The position numbers and the translations under genes were made by a program. A stretch of 64,000 nucleotides of DNA from Agrococcus jejuensis. Its GTDB lineage: Bacteria; Actinomycetota; Actinomycetes; Actinomycetales; Microbacteriaceae. The stretch spans positions 186,001 through 250,000 of the forward strand of contig NZ_VEFR01000001.1 in assembly GCF_007679035.1 (NCBI RefSeq), written 5' to 3'. Position 1 is the first letter of the stretch; every line of letters begins with the position of its first letter. Positions 47,792 through 59,137 of the stretch are shown piece by piece. The notes under the pieces were generated by a model. The model made no database searches. It had not been told where the DNA came from and was given only the letters and a program-made list of their open reading frames with translations.

Positions 47792-48580
47792 ATGAGCTCC
47801 GAGCAGGACCACGCCGCCTTCCGCCGCCGGCGCGAGCAGAGCGTGCAGGCGGCGCAGGGCGCGCTCGCCCTCGTCACGACCGCGTGGATCACCGAGCCCA
47901 CGACGATCGAGGGAGTGCCCGGCACGTGGGCGCCGACGCCCGCGGGCGACGGCGTCGCCCTCACCGCGACCGAGGCCGACGACGTGACGGTCGACGGCCG
48001 CGTCGTCGACGGCACCGTGGTCGTGCACCCGCACGACGGCATGACGCCGAGCCGCGTGCGCTTCGACGACACCCGCACGGGCTACGTCCTCACCCGCTCC
48101 GACGGGGTGGGCGTGCGCATCTGGGATGCCGAGTCCGACGCCATCGCGCGCTTCGAGGGCTTCGCCGCCTACGACTACGACCCCGCATGGGTGGTCGAGG
48201 GCGCGTTCGAGGCCGAGGGCGTCGAGACCCGGGTCGGCCGCAGCCAGGGCGGCGAGCGCGTCGAGCGCATGGCAGGCACGGTGCGCGCGACGATCGAGGG
48301 TCACGAGGTGGCGCTGCTGGCGCTGCCCGACGGCGACGCGCTGCAGATCGTGTTCGCGGACGCGACGACGGGCGACGAGACGTACGGCGTCGGCCGGTTC
48401 CTGTTCGTGCGTCCGCGCCGCGACGGGTCGGTCGAGCTCGACTTCAACCGCGCGGTCGTGCCGCCGTGCTCGATGAGCGACCAGTTCAACTGCCCGCTGC
48501 CGCCGGCGCAGAACCGCCTGCCGTTCGCGGTGCGCGCGGGGGAGCAGCGTCCGCTGCTCGCCGAGTCGCCCGTCGACTGA
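47792..48580 (+). CDS. DUF1684 domain-containing protein
   Basis: 262 residues, cytoplasmic. The C-terminal hallmark of DUF1684 is readable: GRFLFV, ELDFNRAVVPPCSMSDQFNCPLPPAQNRLPFAVRAGE. Function of the family is unknown. Monocistronic, followed by a 55-bp palindrome. Confidence 0.88.
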   Translation: MSSEQDHAAFRRRREQSVQAAQGALALVTTAWITEPTTIEGVPGTWAPTPAGDGVALTATEADDVTVDGRVVDGTVVVHPHDGMTPSRVRFDDTRTGYVLTRSDGVGVRIWDAESDAIARFEGFAAYDYDPAWVVEGAFEAEGVETRVGRSQGGERVERMAGTVRATIEGHEVALLALPDGDALQIVFADATTGDETYGVGRFLFVRPRRDGSVELDFNRAVVPPCSMSDQFNCPLPPAQNRLPFAVRAGEQRPLLAESPVD

Positions 48581-48612
48581 CGTCCGCGGCTTCCGCATTC
48601 CGGTTGCGTTCT

Positions 48613-48667
48613 GCAGGTGATTCGGCGAGCCGAGGGGAATGCTCCCTTGGCTCGCCGAATCGCCTGC
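48613..48667. repeat. 55-bp near-perfect palindrome
   Basis: Arms 48613-48631 and 48649-48667 match at 18 of 19 bp (GCAGGTGATTCGGCGAGCC type), with further partial pairing in the 17-nt loop (GAGGGGA/TCCCTT). Lies 33 bp after the DUF1684 stop. Could be a terminator; size and perfection also fit a REP/MITE-like element. Rest of 48581-48809 holds no gene I can support. Confidence 0.8.
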
Positions 48668-48809
48668 GATGCGCAGCTGGACGAGCGTCCACGCCGCCAT
48701 CGCCGGCGCACAGCCGCATGACAGGGTTGTGATTCGCAGGGTTCGAGGCGCATACTGATGCCGTCGACGCGTTCGGTCGGAGGGGAAGCCGCATCGAACG
48801 GAGGTCGAC

Positions 48810-49313
48810 ATGAGTGCGCTTGCAGAAGCCGTCCGCGGCATGGTGTTCATCCATGCTGCGCCCAAGGCGCTGTGCCCCCACATCGAGTGGGCGATCGGGC
48901 GCGCCCTCGGCGACCCCGCCGCCATCCGCTGGGAGGATCAGCCGGTGCTGCCAGGCGCCCGTCGCGCCGAGGTGCCGTGGGAGGGCCGCGAGGGCTCGGG
49001 CGCCGCCATCGCCAGCGCGCTGCGCGGCTGGCCCGACGTGCGCTTCGAGGTCACGGAGGAGGGCGGCGTCGAGGGATCGCGGTGGATGCACACGCCGAGC
49101 CTCGGCATGACGCGCACGACCGTCGACGCGCTCGGCACCGTGCTCGTCTCCGAGCACCGCGTGCGCGCGGCGATGGAGCTCGCGGGCCGCGACCTCGCTG
49201 CGCTGCACCGCGAGCTGCGCGGCGCGCTCGGCACCGACTGGGACGACGAGCTCGAGGTCTTCCGGCACGCGAGCGACGCGAGCCCCGTCATCTGGCTGCA
49301 CAAGGCCGGCTGA
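48810..49313 (+). CDS. DUF3145 family protein
   Basis: 167 residues. Actinobacteria-restricted family; MVFIHAAPKALCPHIEWAI at the N-terminus and WEDQPVLPGARRAEVPW, RFEVTEEGGVEGSRWMHTP are characteristic. Function unknown, but it is regularly found next to the fabD-fabH-acpP-fabF operon, as here, convergent to fabF. That conserved linkage suggests a role tied to lipid synthesis. Separated from fabF by a bidirectional terminator. Confidence 0.9.
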   Translation: MSALAEAVRGMVFIHAAPKALCPHIEWAIGRALGDPAAIRWEDQPVLPGARRAEVPWEGREGSGAAIASALRGWPDVRFEVTEEGGVEGSRWMHTPSLGMTRTTVDALGTVLVSEHRVRAAMELAGRDLAALHRELRGALGTDWDDELEVFRHASDASPVIWLHKAG

Positions 49314-49394
49314 CCCACTCCCGGCGACGGCTCCGCGCATGACCGCTCCGTGAGGTGCGAGCGCAGCGAGCCTCGAAGGGAGCCCCACGGACAC

Positions 49395-49426
49395 CGAGGG
49401 CCCCGCCGAACACGGCGGGGCCCTCG
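49395..49426. terminator. Bidirectional terminator between DUF3145 and fabF
   Basis: Perfect 14-bp stem CGAGGGCCCCGCCG-aaca-CGGCGGGGCCCTCG, 14 bp from the fabF stop and 82 bp from the DUF3145 stop; serves both convergent genes. Confidence 0.9.
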
Positions 49427-49439
49427 TGCACGTCTCGGG

Positions 49440-50675
49440 TCAGATCGAGCGGAACGCCGCCACGGCGTTGTGCCCGCCGAAGCCGAACGAGTTCGAGATC
49501 GCCAGGTGCGCGCCAGAGCCGAGCTCGACGGGCGTCGACGAGATCGACAGCGGCGCCTCCGGGTCCTGCTCCTCGACGTTGATCGTCGGGGGAGCGAGCC
49601 GGTGGTGCAGCGCCAGCACCGTGAAGGCGGCCTCGAGCGCGCCCGTGCCGCCGAGCAGGTGGCCGTGGGCGCCCTTGGTGGCGGAGACGGGGATCTCGAG
49701 GGACCGCTCGCCGAACACGCGGCGCAGCGCCTTCACCTCGGCGACGTCGCCGACGGGCGTCGACGTGGCGTGGGCGTTGATGTGCGTGACGTCGTCGACC
49801 GACGCGCCCGCCTGCTCGAGCGCGGCGAGCACGGCGCGGCTGGCACCGAGGCCCTCGGGCTCGGGGGCGGTGATGTGGTACGAGTCGGCCGTGACGCCGC
49901 CGCCGGCGAGCTCCGCGTAGATGCGGGCGCCGCGCGCGAGGGCGTGCTCCTCGGTCTCGAGCACGAGGGCGGCGCCGCCCTCGCCCATGACGAAGCCGTC
50001 GCGGTTGACGTCGTACGGACGCGACGCGTGCGCCGGGTCGTCGTTGCGACGCGAGAGCGCCTGCATCGACGCGAACGACGCGATCGTGATGGGGTGGATG
50101 GCCGACTCCGAGCCGCCGGCGATGACGACGTCCGCGACGCCCGCCTGCAGGTGCTCGTAGGCCATGGCGATCGACTCGGTCGACGACGCGCAGGCGGAGG
50201 CGACGGTACGGGCGTAGGCGCGGGCCTCGAAGTGCATCGAGACGGCAGCCGACGGCGCGTTGGGCATGAGCATGGGCACGGTCATGGGGAGGACCCGACG
50301 CGGGCCCTTCTCGCGCAGCGTGTCCCACGCGTCGAGCAGCGTCCAGACGCCGCCGATGCCGGTCGCCCAGTCGACGCCGAGGCGCTCGGGTGCGACGTCG
50401 GGCGAGCCCGCGTCCTCCCAGGCCTCCTTGGCCGCGACGAGCGCGAGCTGGCTCGAGGGGTCGAGGCGCTTGGCGACGGGGCGCTCGAGCACGGTGTCGG
50501 GGCGCACGGCCGCCTCGGCGGCGAACGTGACGGGCAGCTCGAGCTCGGCGACCCAGGGGTGCTCGAGCGAGCGTGCGCCGGATGCGCCGGCGAGCAGCGC
50601 ATCCCAGGTCTCGTGGATGGTCCCGGCGAGCGGCGTCGTCGCGCCGATGCCGGTGACGACGATCTTCTTCGTCAT
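49440..50675 (-). CDS. fabF: Beta-ketoacyl-ACP synthase II
   Basis: Elongating condensing enzyme of type II fatty-acid synthesis. 411 residues. Catalytic Cys in VASACASSTESIAMA, His in INAHATSTPVGD and KGAHGHLLGGTG, and the ending NSFGFGGHNAVAAF. ATG 50675 begins TKKIVVTGIGATTPLAG, the family start. Last gene of fabD-fabH-acpP-fabF. Confidence 0.96.
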   Translation of the reverse strand: MTKKIVVTGIGATTPLAGTIHETWDALLAGASGARSLEHPWVAELELPVTFAAEAAVRPDTVLERPVAKRLDPSSQLALVAAKEAWEDAGSPDVAPERLGVDWATGIGGVWTLLDAWDTLREKGPRRVLPMTVPMLMPNAPSAAVSMHFEARAYARTVASACASSTESIAMAYEHLQAGVADVVIAGGSESAIHPITIASFASMQALSRRNDDPAHASRPYDVNRDGFVMGEGGAALVLETEEHALARGARIYAELAGGGVTADSYHITAPEPEGLGASRAVLAALEQAGASVDDVTHINAHATSTPVGDVAEVKALRRVFGERSLEIPVSATKGAHGHLLGGTGALEAAFTVLALHHRLAPPTINVEEQDPEAPLSISSTPVELGSGAHLAISNSFGFGGHNAVAAFRSI

Positions 50676-50755
50676 GCAGGGGCTCTCTCGTGTCTTGGGG
50701 CGCGTCATCGCGCCTGCATGGCTGTGGGGCGACCTCGCGGCCGCCCCACGCGTGC

Positions 50756-51004
50756 TCAGGACTGCGCGTTCGTGATGAACGTGACAGCGTCGCCGACGGT
50801 CTTGAGGTTCTTCACCTCGTCGTCGGGGATCTTCACGTCGAACTTCTCCTCGGCGTTGACGACGATCGTCATCATCGAGATGGAGTCGATGTCCAGGTCG
50901 TCCGTGAACGACTTCTCGAGCTGGACGTTCTCGACCGAGATGCCGGTCTCGTCGTTCACGAGCTCTGCGAGCCCTGCGAGGACCTCATCGTTGGTCAGTG
51001 CCAT
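50756..51004 (-). CDS. acpP: Acyl carrier protein
   Basis: 82 residues, acidic. Phosphopantetheine Ser is in TDDLDIDSISMMTIV (usual D-S-L is D-S-I here). Carries growing acyl chains for FabH/FabF. Between fabH and fabF. Confidence 0.97.
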   Translation of the reverse strand: MALTNDEVLAGLAELVNDETGISVENVQLEKSFTDDLDIDSISMMTIVVNAEEKFDVKIPDDEVKNLKTVGDAVTFITNAQS

Positions 51005-51039
51005 CGTTCTTCTCCTTCAGTGCGGTAGCGGCTACGAGC

Positions 51040-52035
51040 CTATGGGAGGACGACGACCTGCGCGCCATACACGAGACCGGCACCGAAGCCGATCTGCAGG
51101 GCGAGGCCGCCGGAGAGCTCGGGGTGCTCCTCGAGCAGTCGGTGGGTGGCGAGCGGGATCGAGGCCGCCGACGTGTTGCCGGTCGTCTCGATGTCGCGCG
51201 CGATCGCGACGGTGTCGGGAAGCTTGAGCTGCTTCGCGAACTCGTCGACGATGCGCATGTTCGCCTGGTGGGGGATGAACGCGGCGAGGTCGTCGGCGGT
51301 GACGCCGGCCTCCTCGAGGGCGCGCTTGGCGACCTTCGCCATCTCCCACACGGCCCAGCGGAAGACGGTCTGGCCGTCCTGCCGCAGCGTGGGCCACGGT
51401 GCCCCCGACGCGATGTCGGTGTAGGGCGAGGTCATGCGGATGGTGTCCCACTTCGACCCGTCGGAGCCCCAGATCGACTTCGAGATGCCGGGCGTGTCGG
51501 ACGGGCCCACGATGACGGCGCCAGCGCCGTCGCCGAGCAGGAACGAGATCGAGCGGTCGGTGGGGTCGACGACCTCCGACAGCTTCTCGGCGCCGATGAC
51601 GAGCACGTACTCGCTCGTGCCGGCGCGCACGAGGGCGTCGGCCTGCGCGATGCCGTACGCGTATCCGGCGCAGGCGGCCGAGATGTCGTACGCGGCGGCG
51701 GGGGTCGCGCCGATGCGGTCGGCGATGAGCGAGGCGAGCGACGGGGTCGCGACGTGGTGCGAGATCGTCGACAGCAGCACGGCACCGATCTGCGACGGCT
51801 CGATGCCCGACCTCGCGATGGCCTCGTTCGCGGCCGTGAGGCAGAGGTCGAGCAGCGTGACGTCGGCGGAGGCGCGCTTGCGCGAGACGATGCCGGTGCG
51901 CTGGCGGATCCACTCGTCGGAGGAGTCGATGGGCCCGACGAGGTCGTCGTTCACGACGTTCAGGTCGCCGCGCGCGGCGCCGACCGAGAGGATGCGCGAA
52001 CCGGGGCGGGTGGCGGGGATGTGCAGGGTGGTCAT
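51040..52035 (-). CDS. fabH: Beta-ketoacyl-ACP synthase III
   Basis: Initiates fatty-acid synthesis by condensing acyl-CoA with malonyl-ACP; in actinobacteria it uses branched primers. 331 residues. Catalytic Cys in AAYDISAACAGYAYGI, His in FIPHQANMRI, Asn in TTGNTSAASIP. Other fit features: DEWIRQRTGI near the start, GDGAGAVIVG. ATG overlaps the fabD stop (ATGA). Confidence 0.97.
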   Translation of the reverse strand: MTTLHIPATRPGSRILSVGAARGDLNVVNDDLVGPIDSSDEWIRQRTGIVSRKRASADVTLLDLCLTAANEAIARSGIEPSQIGAVLLSTISHHVATPSLASLIADRIGATPAAAYDISAACAGYAYGIAQADALVRAGTSEYVLVIGAEKLSEVVDPTDRSISFLLGDGAGAVIVGPSDTPGISKSIWGSDGSKWDTIRMTSPYTDIASGAPWPTLRQDGQTVFRWAVWEMAKVAKRALEEAGVTADDLAAFIPHQANMRIVDEFAKQLKLPDTVAIARDIETTGNTSAASIPLATHRLLEEHPELSGGLALQIGFGAGLVYGAQVVVLP

Positions 52036-52952
52036 GCGGTCTCCAGCAGCTCGATGGCGGCGGCGAGGTCGTCGGGCGTCTTCACGGCGACCGAGGGCAC
52101 GCCCTTCATGCCGCGCTTGGCGAGGCCCACGAGCGCGCCGGCGGGGGCGAGCTCGATGACGCCCGTGACGCCGGCGGCGAGGAACGCCTCCATGCACAGG
52201 TCCCAGCGCACGGGGTTCGCGACCTGGCCGACGATGAGGTCGAGGTAGGCGCGGCCGTCGACGACCTCGGAGCCGTCGGCGTTGGTCCAGAGCCGCAGCG
52301 TCGGCACGGAGGCCGCCGTCTCGGCGGCCTTCGCGCGCAGGTGCTCGACGGCGGGCGCCATGTACGTCGTGTGGAACGCGCCGGCGGTCTGCAGCGGGAT
52401 GACGCGGGCGCCGGCGGGCGGCTCGGCCTTGAGCGCCTCGATGCCCTCGACGGGGCCGGCGACGACGATCTGGCCGCCGCCGTTGTAGTTCGCGGGGGAG
52501 AGGCCGGTCTCGGCGAGCCGCGCCTCGAGGGCGTCGGCGTCGCCGCCGAGCACGGCGGCCATGCCGGAGGAGACCTGCGCCGCGGCGTCGGCCATCGCGC
52601 GACCGCGCTCGCCGACGAGCGCCATGGCGTCGAGCGGCTCGAGCACGCCCGCGCCGACCGCTGCCGTGATCTCGCCGACGGAGTGGCCGGCGATGCCGCC
52701 CACCGCCTCGCGGCGACCGACCTCGCCCAGCAGGGCGTCGAGCGTGAGGATGCCGGCGGCCACGATGAGCGGCTGCGCGACCTGCGTGTCCTTGATCGTC
52801 TCGGCATCCGACTCGGTGCCGTGCGTCACGAGATCGACGCCTGCCGCCTCGCCCAGCTGCTCGAGCCGGGTGCGGGCAGCGGGGTCCTCGATCCACGGGG
52901 CGAGGAACCCCGGGGTCTGCGAGCCTTGTCCTGGAGCCACGACGACGATCAC
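52032..52952 (-). CDS. fabD: Malonyl-CoA:ACP S-malonyltransferase
   Basis: Transfers malonyl from CoA to ACP. 306 residues. VVAPGQGSQTPGFL at the N-terminus, nucleophile in AGHSVGEITAAV, His in AGAFHTTYMAPA. The second GTG (52952) gives MIVVVAPGQGSQ, the usual FabD start; another GTG 9 nt upstream is possible. First gene of the fab operon, 79 bp from fasR. Confidence 0.96.
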   Translation of the reverse strand: MIVVVAPGQGSQTPGFLAPWIEDPAARTRLEQLGEAAGVDLVTHGTESDAETIKDTQVAQPLIVAAGILTLDALLGEVGRREAVGGIAGHSVGEITAAVGAGVLEPLDAMALVGERGRAMADAAAQVSSGMAAVLGGDADALEARLAETGLSPANYNGGGQIVVAGPVEGIEALKAEPPAGARVIPLQTAGAFHTTYMAPAVEHLRAKAAETAASVPTLRLWTNADGSEVVDGRAYLDLIVGQVANPVRWDLCMEAFLAAGVTGVIELAPAGALVGLAKRGMKGVPSVAVKTPDDLAAAIELLETA

Positions 52953-53006
52953 GGCATCCACCCTTGCACAGGGCGCGACCCGTCGCAGGCATGGCGAGGG
53001 CTTCGC

Positions 53007-53035
53007 ATCCTGCCTGCGGCATGCATGCGCGTCAT
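53007..53035 (-). promoter_or_regulatory. Candidate fab operon promoter with palindrome in the spacer
   Basis: Read on the minus strand: -35 ATGACG (53035-53030), 17-bp spacer, -10 CAGGAT (53012-53007). The spacer holds a perfect 10-bp palindrome GCATGCATGC (53019-53028), a natural place for a regulator such as FasR. The -35 overlaps the fasR stop codon. Confidence 0.45.
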
Positions 53036-54192
53036 CGGCGCGGCTCGCCGCCCTGGATGGCGCCGAGGATGAGGGCGGCGTGCAGCATGAACGACTCGCG
53101 GGCACCGGTGGCATCCCAGCCGATGAGCTCGGAGATGCGCTTGAGGCGGTACCGCACGGTGTTGGGATGCACGAAGAGCTCGCGCGCCGTCGCCTCGAGA
53201 GAGCGGCCGTTGTCGAGGTACGCCCAGAGGGTCGTGAGCAGGTCGCTCGAGTGGTCGAGCAGCGGCCGGTAGATGGTGCGCACGAGCTGCTGGCGGGCGA
53301 TGGGGTCGCCGGCGAGCGCGCGCTCGGGCAGCAGGTCGTCGGCGCGCACGGGCCGCGGCGCGCTGCGCCACGCCTTCGCGACGGCGAAGCCCGCGAGCGC
53401 CGTCTTCGCCGATCGCGACGCCTCGACGACGCTCGCCACCGGGTCGCCGAGCACGAGGTGCCCGGGCCCGAACGAGCCCTCGAGCGAGCCGGCGATGTCG
53501 AGGAACGAGTACGGCGACTCCTCGTCGGTGATGACGCGGCCGATCACGATGACGAGGCGCGCACCCTGCACGCCCACGAGCACGTCGGCGTCGTGATGGC
53601 GTGCGGTGCGGCGGATGACGTCGACGTCGACCTGCGGCGGCGCGACGCCCACGAGCACCGCGCAGTCGCCGTGGCCGGCCCAGCCGAGCGCTGCGGACCG
53701 CGACGGCAGCTCCTCGTCGTACTCGCCCGTGAGGATCGAGTCGACGACGAGCGCCTCGAGGCGCGCATCCCACAGCCCGCGCGACTCGGCCGCCCGCGCG
53801 TACACGTCGGCGGCGGCGAAGGCGATGTCGCGCGAGTACAGCAGGATCGGCTCGCGCATCGAGGTGTCCTCGCCCGCGATGCGGCGTTCGTACACCTCCA
53901 CGACGACGCGGATGAGCTGCAGCGTCTGCTGCAGGCTCACCGATCGCAGCAGCTCCCGCGGAGCGGCGCCGAACACGTCGGCGGCGATCCACGGCTGCGC
54001 ATCCGGGTCCTCGTACCACTCGATGAACGACGTGATGCCGGACTGCGCGACCGACCCCACCGCGGCCCGCCGCGACGGCGGCATCGTGCGGTACCACGGC
54101 AGGGTGTCGTCGAGCTCCTTGAGGACCTGCGACGACAGGTCACCCGCGATGCGGCGCAGCCACGCGAGCTGCTGCGCCTTCGTGCGATCCAA
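53032..54192 (-). CDS. fasR: PucR-type regulator, probable FasR (fatty-acid synthesis regulator)
   Basis: 386 residues with a C-terminal PucR-type helix-turn-helix (LWAYLDNGRSLEATARELFVHPNTVRYRLKRISELIGWDA). The N-terminus (LDDTLPWYRTMPPSRRAAVGSVAQSGITSFIEWYEDP) matches regulators that in Streptomyces sit directly before fabD and activate the fab operon (FasR). Position and orientation are identical here. TTG 54192, 3 nt after the aceE stop, gives that N-terminus. Identification as FasR rests on synteny and family. Confidence 0.87.
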   Translation of the reverse strand: MDRTKAQQLAWLRRIAGDLSSQVLKELDDTLPWYRTMPPSRRAAVGSVAQSGITSFIEWYEDPDAQPWIAADVFGAAPRELLRSVSLQQTLQLIRVVVEVYERRIAGEDTSMREPILLYSRDIAFAAADVYARAAESRGLWDARLEALVVDSILTGEYDEELPSRSAALGWAGHGDCAVLVGVAPPQVDVDVIRRTARHHDADVLVGVQGARLVIVIGRVITDEESPYSFLDIAGSLEGSFGPGHLVLGDPVASVVEASRSAKTALAGFAVAKAWRSAPRPVRADDLLPERALAGDPIARQQLVRTIYRPLLDHSSDLLTTLWAYLDNGRSLEATARELFVHPNTVRYRLKRISELIGWDATGARESFMLHAALILGAIQGGEPRR

Positions 54193-54195
54193 CGG

Positions 54196-56916
<2,721 letters not shown>

Positions 56917-57103
56917 TGCTGACTCCTGCGTGGCTCGTGGACTGCGATCGTCTTCGCGGCATCGGGGTCACCGGTGCGGCTGACCTAGCCACTCTAGCCC
57001 GGGCGCGGATGCCGCTCGCGGCTGCTGCGCCGGTGGCGGAATCGGTCGGGCGGGGTCTGTGTGGTCGGTGCCCCCTCGTGGCGCGTCGTCCCGCGGATGT
57101 CGC

Positions 57104-57215
57104 CGTTGCGAGGTGCGCTTCTCGTTGCGAGGTGCGCTTCTCCTCGAGCGGTGCGCTTCTCCTGTTGAGGTGGACCTGTAGCCGCACCTCAAGAGGAGAA
57201 CCGCACCTCGCAACG
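57104..57215. repeat. Short direct/inverted repeat cluster upstream of aceE
   Basis: Direct copies of a 19-bp unit CGTTGCGAGGTGCGCTTCT at 57104-57122 and 57123-57141, a diverged copy near 57145-57160, and an inverted copy at 57197-57215 (18 of 19 bp), plus a smaller inverted GAGGTG/CACCTC pair between. Can fold into a long hairpin. The rest of 56917-57278 contains no gene. Confidence 0.8.
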
Positions 57216-57266
57216 GATGCCGCGACGGCATCCACGGCCCCGTCCGGTCACGCAGGATCACGGTGC

Positions 57267-57272
57267 CAGGAT
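57267..57272 (+). promoter_or_regulatory. Possible -10 box for peroxiredoxin
   Basis: CAGGAT, 6 nt before ATG 57279; deviates from TANNNT at the first base. Confidence 0.3.
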
Positions 57273-57278
57273 GGACGC

Positions 57279-57737
57279 ATGGGTCCCACCATCGGCGACA
57301 TCGCCCCCGACTTCACGCTCATCGACCACCGGGGCGAGGAGGTCACGCTGTCGGCGCTGCGCGGCAAGCCCGTCGCCCTCGTGTTCTTCCCGCTCGCGTT
57401 CACCGGCACGTGCACGGGCGAGCTCTGCGAGCTGCGCGACTCGATGGAGCTGTTCGACGACGCCGGCGTCGAGCTGCTGGCGATCTCGGTCGACTCGAAG
57501 GCGACGCTCGCGAGGTTCGCCGAGGTCGAGGGCTACGCGTTCCGCCTGCTCTCGGACTTCTGGCCGCACGGCGAGGTCGCGAGCCGCTACGACTCGTTCC
57601 TGCCGCAGCGCGGCATCGCGACGCGTGCGACGTTCCTCATCGACGCCTCCGGGCTCGTCGCGGCGGCCTTCCGCACCGAGCCGGGCGAGGCGCGCCCGCT
57701 CGCCGCGTACCGCGAGGCGCTCGCGAAGCTTGGCTGA
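57279..57737 (+). CDS. Peroxiredoxin (AhpE-like)
   Basis: 152 residues, thiol peroxidase detoxifying hydrogen peroxide and organic peroxides. The peroxidatic site is PLAFTGTCTGELCELRD (P-x3-T-x2-C). Size and text fit the actinobacterial AhpE group, which is a one-Cys enzyme; a second Cys five residues later exists here. ATG 57279; an ATG at 57271 is in a different frame. Its stop overlaps the TTG of the MFS gene by 8 nt. Confidence 0.9.
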   Translation: MGPTIGDIAPDFTLIDHRGEEVTLSALRGKPVALVFFPLAFTGTCTGELCELRDSMELFDDAGVELLAISVDSKATLARFAEVEGYAFRLLSDFWPHGEVASRYDSFLPQRGIATRATFLIDASGLVAAAFRTEPGEARPLAAYREALAKLG

Positions 57738-58944
57738 CGTCGCTGCCGGAGCCTCCGGCCGCGACCGTCTCGCCGTCGTCGCCTCGGGCGTCGGCGGGCT
57801 CTCGGTGCTCTACGCGACGCAGCCGATCCTCGATGCGCTCGCGCGCGACCTCGGGGCGACGGAGTCGGCCGCGGCGTGGACGATCGCGGGATCGACGCTC
57901 GGCGTCGCGCTGTCCGCGCCCATCGCCGGCGCGGTCTCGGATCGGCTCGGCCGCCGCGCGGTGATCGTGTGGGCGCTCGTCGGCGTGCTGGCGACGACGC
58001 TGCTGTGCGCCGTCATGCCGACGCTCTGGGGCCTCGTCGCGATGCGCGTGCTGCAGGGGATGCTCGTGCCGTTCGTGTTCTCGACGTCGATCGCGATGAT
58101 CCCGGAGGCGTGGCCGGGGTCGCTCTCGGTGCGGCTCGGAGCGTTGCAGGTCGCGGGCACGGCCCTGGGCGGATTCCTCGGCCGGTTCGCCTCGGGACTC
58201 GCGGCACCGCTGGGCTGGCGCTGGTCGTTCGTCGCGGTGGCGATCGTCGTGGCGGTCGCGCTCGCGGCGGTGGTCGCCTGGCTGCCGCGCGACCGCGGCT
58301 TCTCGCCGTCGCCGTCGCTCGGCGCCGGCGTGCGCGGGTTCGGCACGCATCTGCGCGACGGTCGCATCCTCGCCACGTGCCTCGTGGGTGCGGCGCTGCT
58401 CGCGCTGCAGGTGGGCTCGTTCACGTACGGGTCGCTCGCGCTCGTCGCGCCGCCGCACGCGCTGGCGGAGTGGCAGGTGTCGCTCGTGTTCGTCGTGTTC
58501 CTGCTCGCGATCGTGGTCACGCCGCGCGTCGGCGCGATCGTCGGGCGCATCGGCCTCGTGCCGACCTTTCTCGCGGCGGTCGCGGTCGGCGTCGTCGGGC
58601 TCGGCCTCGCGGCATTCGGCGCCGGGGGTGCGACGTGGGCCATCGTCGTCGGCCTCGCGCTGACGTGCGTCGCGGTGTTCGCGGGCCAGTCGTGCGCGAC
58701 GGGCTTCGTCGCCCGCCACGTCGTCGTCGCCCGCTCGTCGGCGGTCGGGCTCTACCTGACCGCCTACTACCTCGGCGGCGCCGTCGCGGCCGTCGCGCTC
58801 GGCCCGGTCTTCGTGGGCTTCGGCTGGCTCGGATGCGTCGTGGCTCTCGCCGCCGTGCTCGCGCTGTCGGCCCCGATCGCGGCGCTCGCGTGGCGGGGCA
58901 CGCCGGCGTCGTCGGGCTCGCGTATCGTCGAGCCGGGCCCGTAG
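57730..58944 (+). CDS. MFS transporter (arabinose-efflux/YnfM-like)
   Basis: 404 residues, 12 helices. GGLSVLYATQPILDALARDLG at helix 1 and SDRLGRRAVIVWALVGV after helix 2 identify the YnfM/AraJ-like subfamily. TTG 57730 is the only start near the N-terminus and overlaps the peroxiredoxin. Its last four codons and stop are the first 10 nt of tRNA-Val. Confidence 0.82.
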   Translation: MADVAAGASGRDRLAVVASGVGGLSVLYATQPILDALARDLGATESAAAWTIAGSTLGVALSAPIAGAVSDRLGRRAVIVWALVGVLATTLLCAVMPTLWGLVAMRVLQGMLVPFVFSTSIAMIPEAWPGSLSVRLGALQVAGTALGGFLGRFASGLAAPLGWRWSFVAVAIVVAVALAAVVAWLPRDRGFSPSPSLGAGVRGFGTHLRDGRILATCLVGAALLALQVGSFTYGSLALVAPPHALAEWQVSLVFVVFLLAIVVTPRVGAIVGRIGLVPTFLAAVAVGVVGLGLAAFGAGGATWAIVVGLALTCVAVFAGQSCATGFVARHVVVARSSAVGLYLTAYYLGGAVAAVALGPVFVGFGWLGCVVALAAVLALSAPIAALAWRGTPASSGSRIVEPGP

Positions 58945-59008
58945 CTCAGTCGGTCAGAGCACCTCGTTTACACCGAGGGGGTCAGCGGTTCGAGCCCGCT
59001 CGGGCCCA
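58935..59008 (+). tRNA. tRNA-Val (TAC)
   Basis: 74-nt cloverleaf: acceptor GGGCCCG/CGGGCCC, D stem GCTC/GAGC, anticodon stem CCTCG/CGAGG with loop TTTACAC (anticodon TAC), T arm AGCGG-TTCGAGC-CCGCT, discriminator A, no CCA encoded. The first 10 nt are also the end of the MFS coding sequence; the MFS stop TAG is tRNA positions 8-10. Confidence 0.95.
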
Positions 59009-59137
59009 CGGCGCTCGCCCGCCTCGCCACGTCCGCCTGCGCCTCCGATACGCGCGACGGAGGGGTACGAGCAGGCGACCGCACGTGCGTGGTCGTCGCG
59101 ACGCGAGGATGCTGGGCCGCGGACGAGGTGGTGCGCG

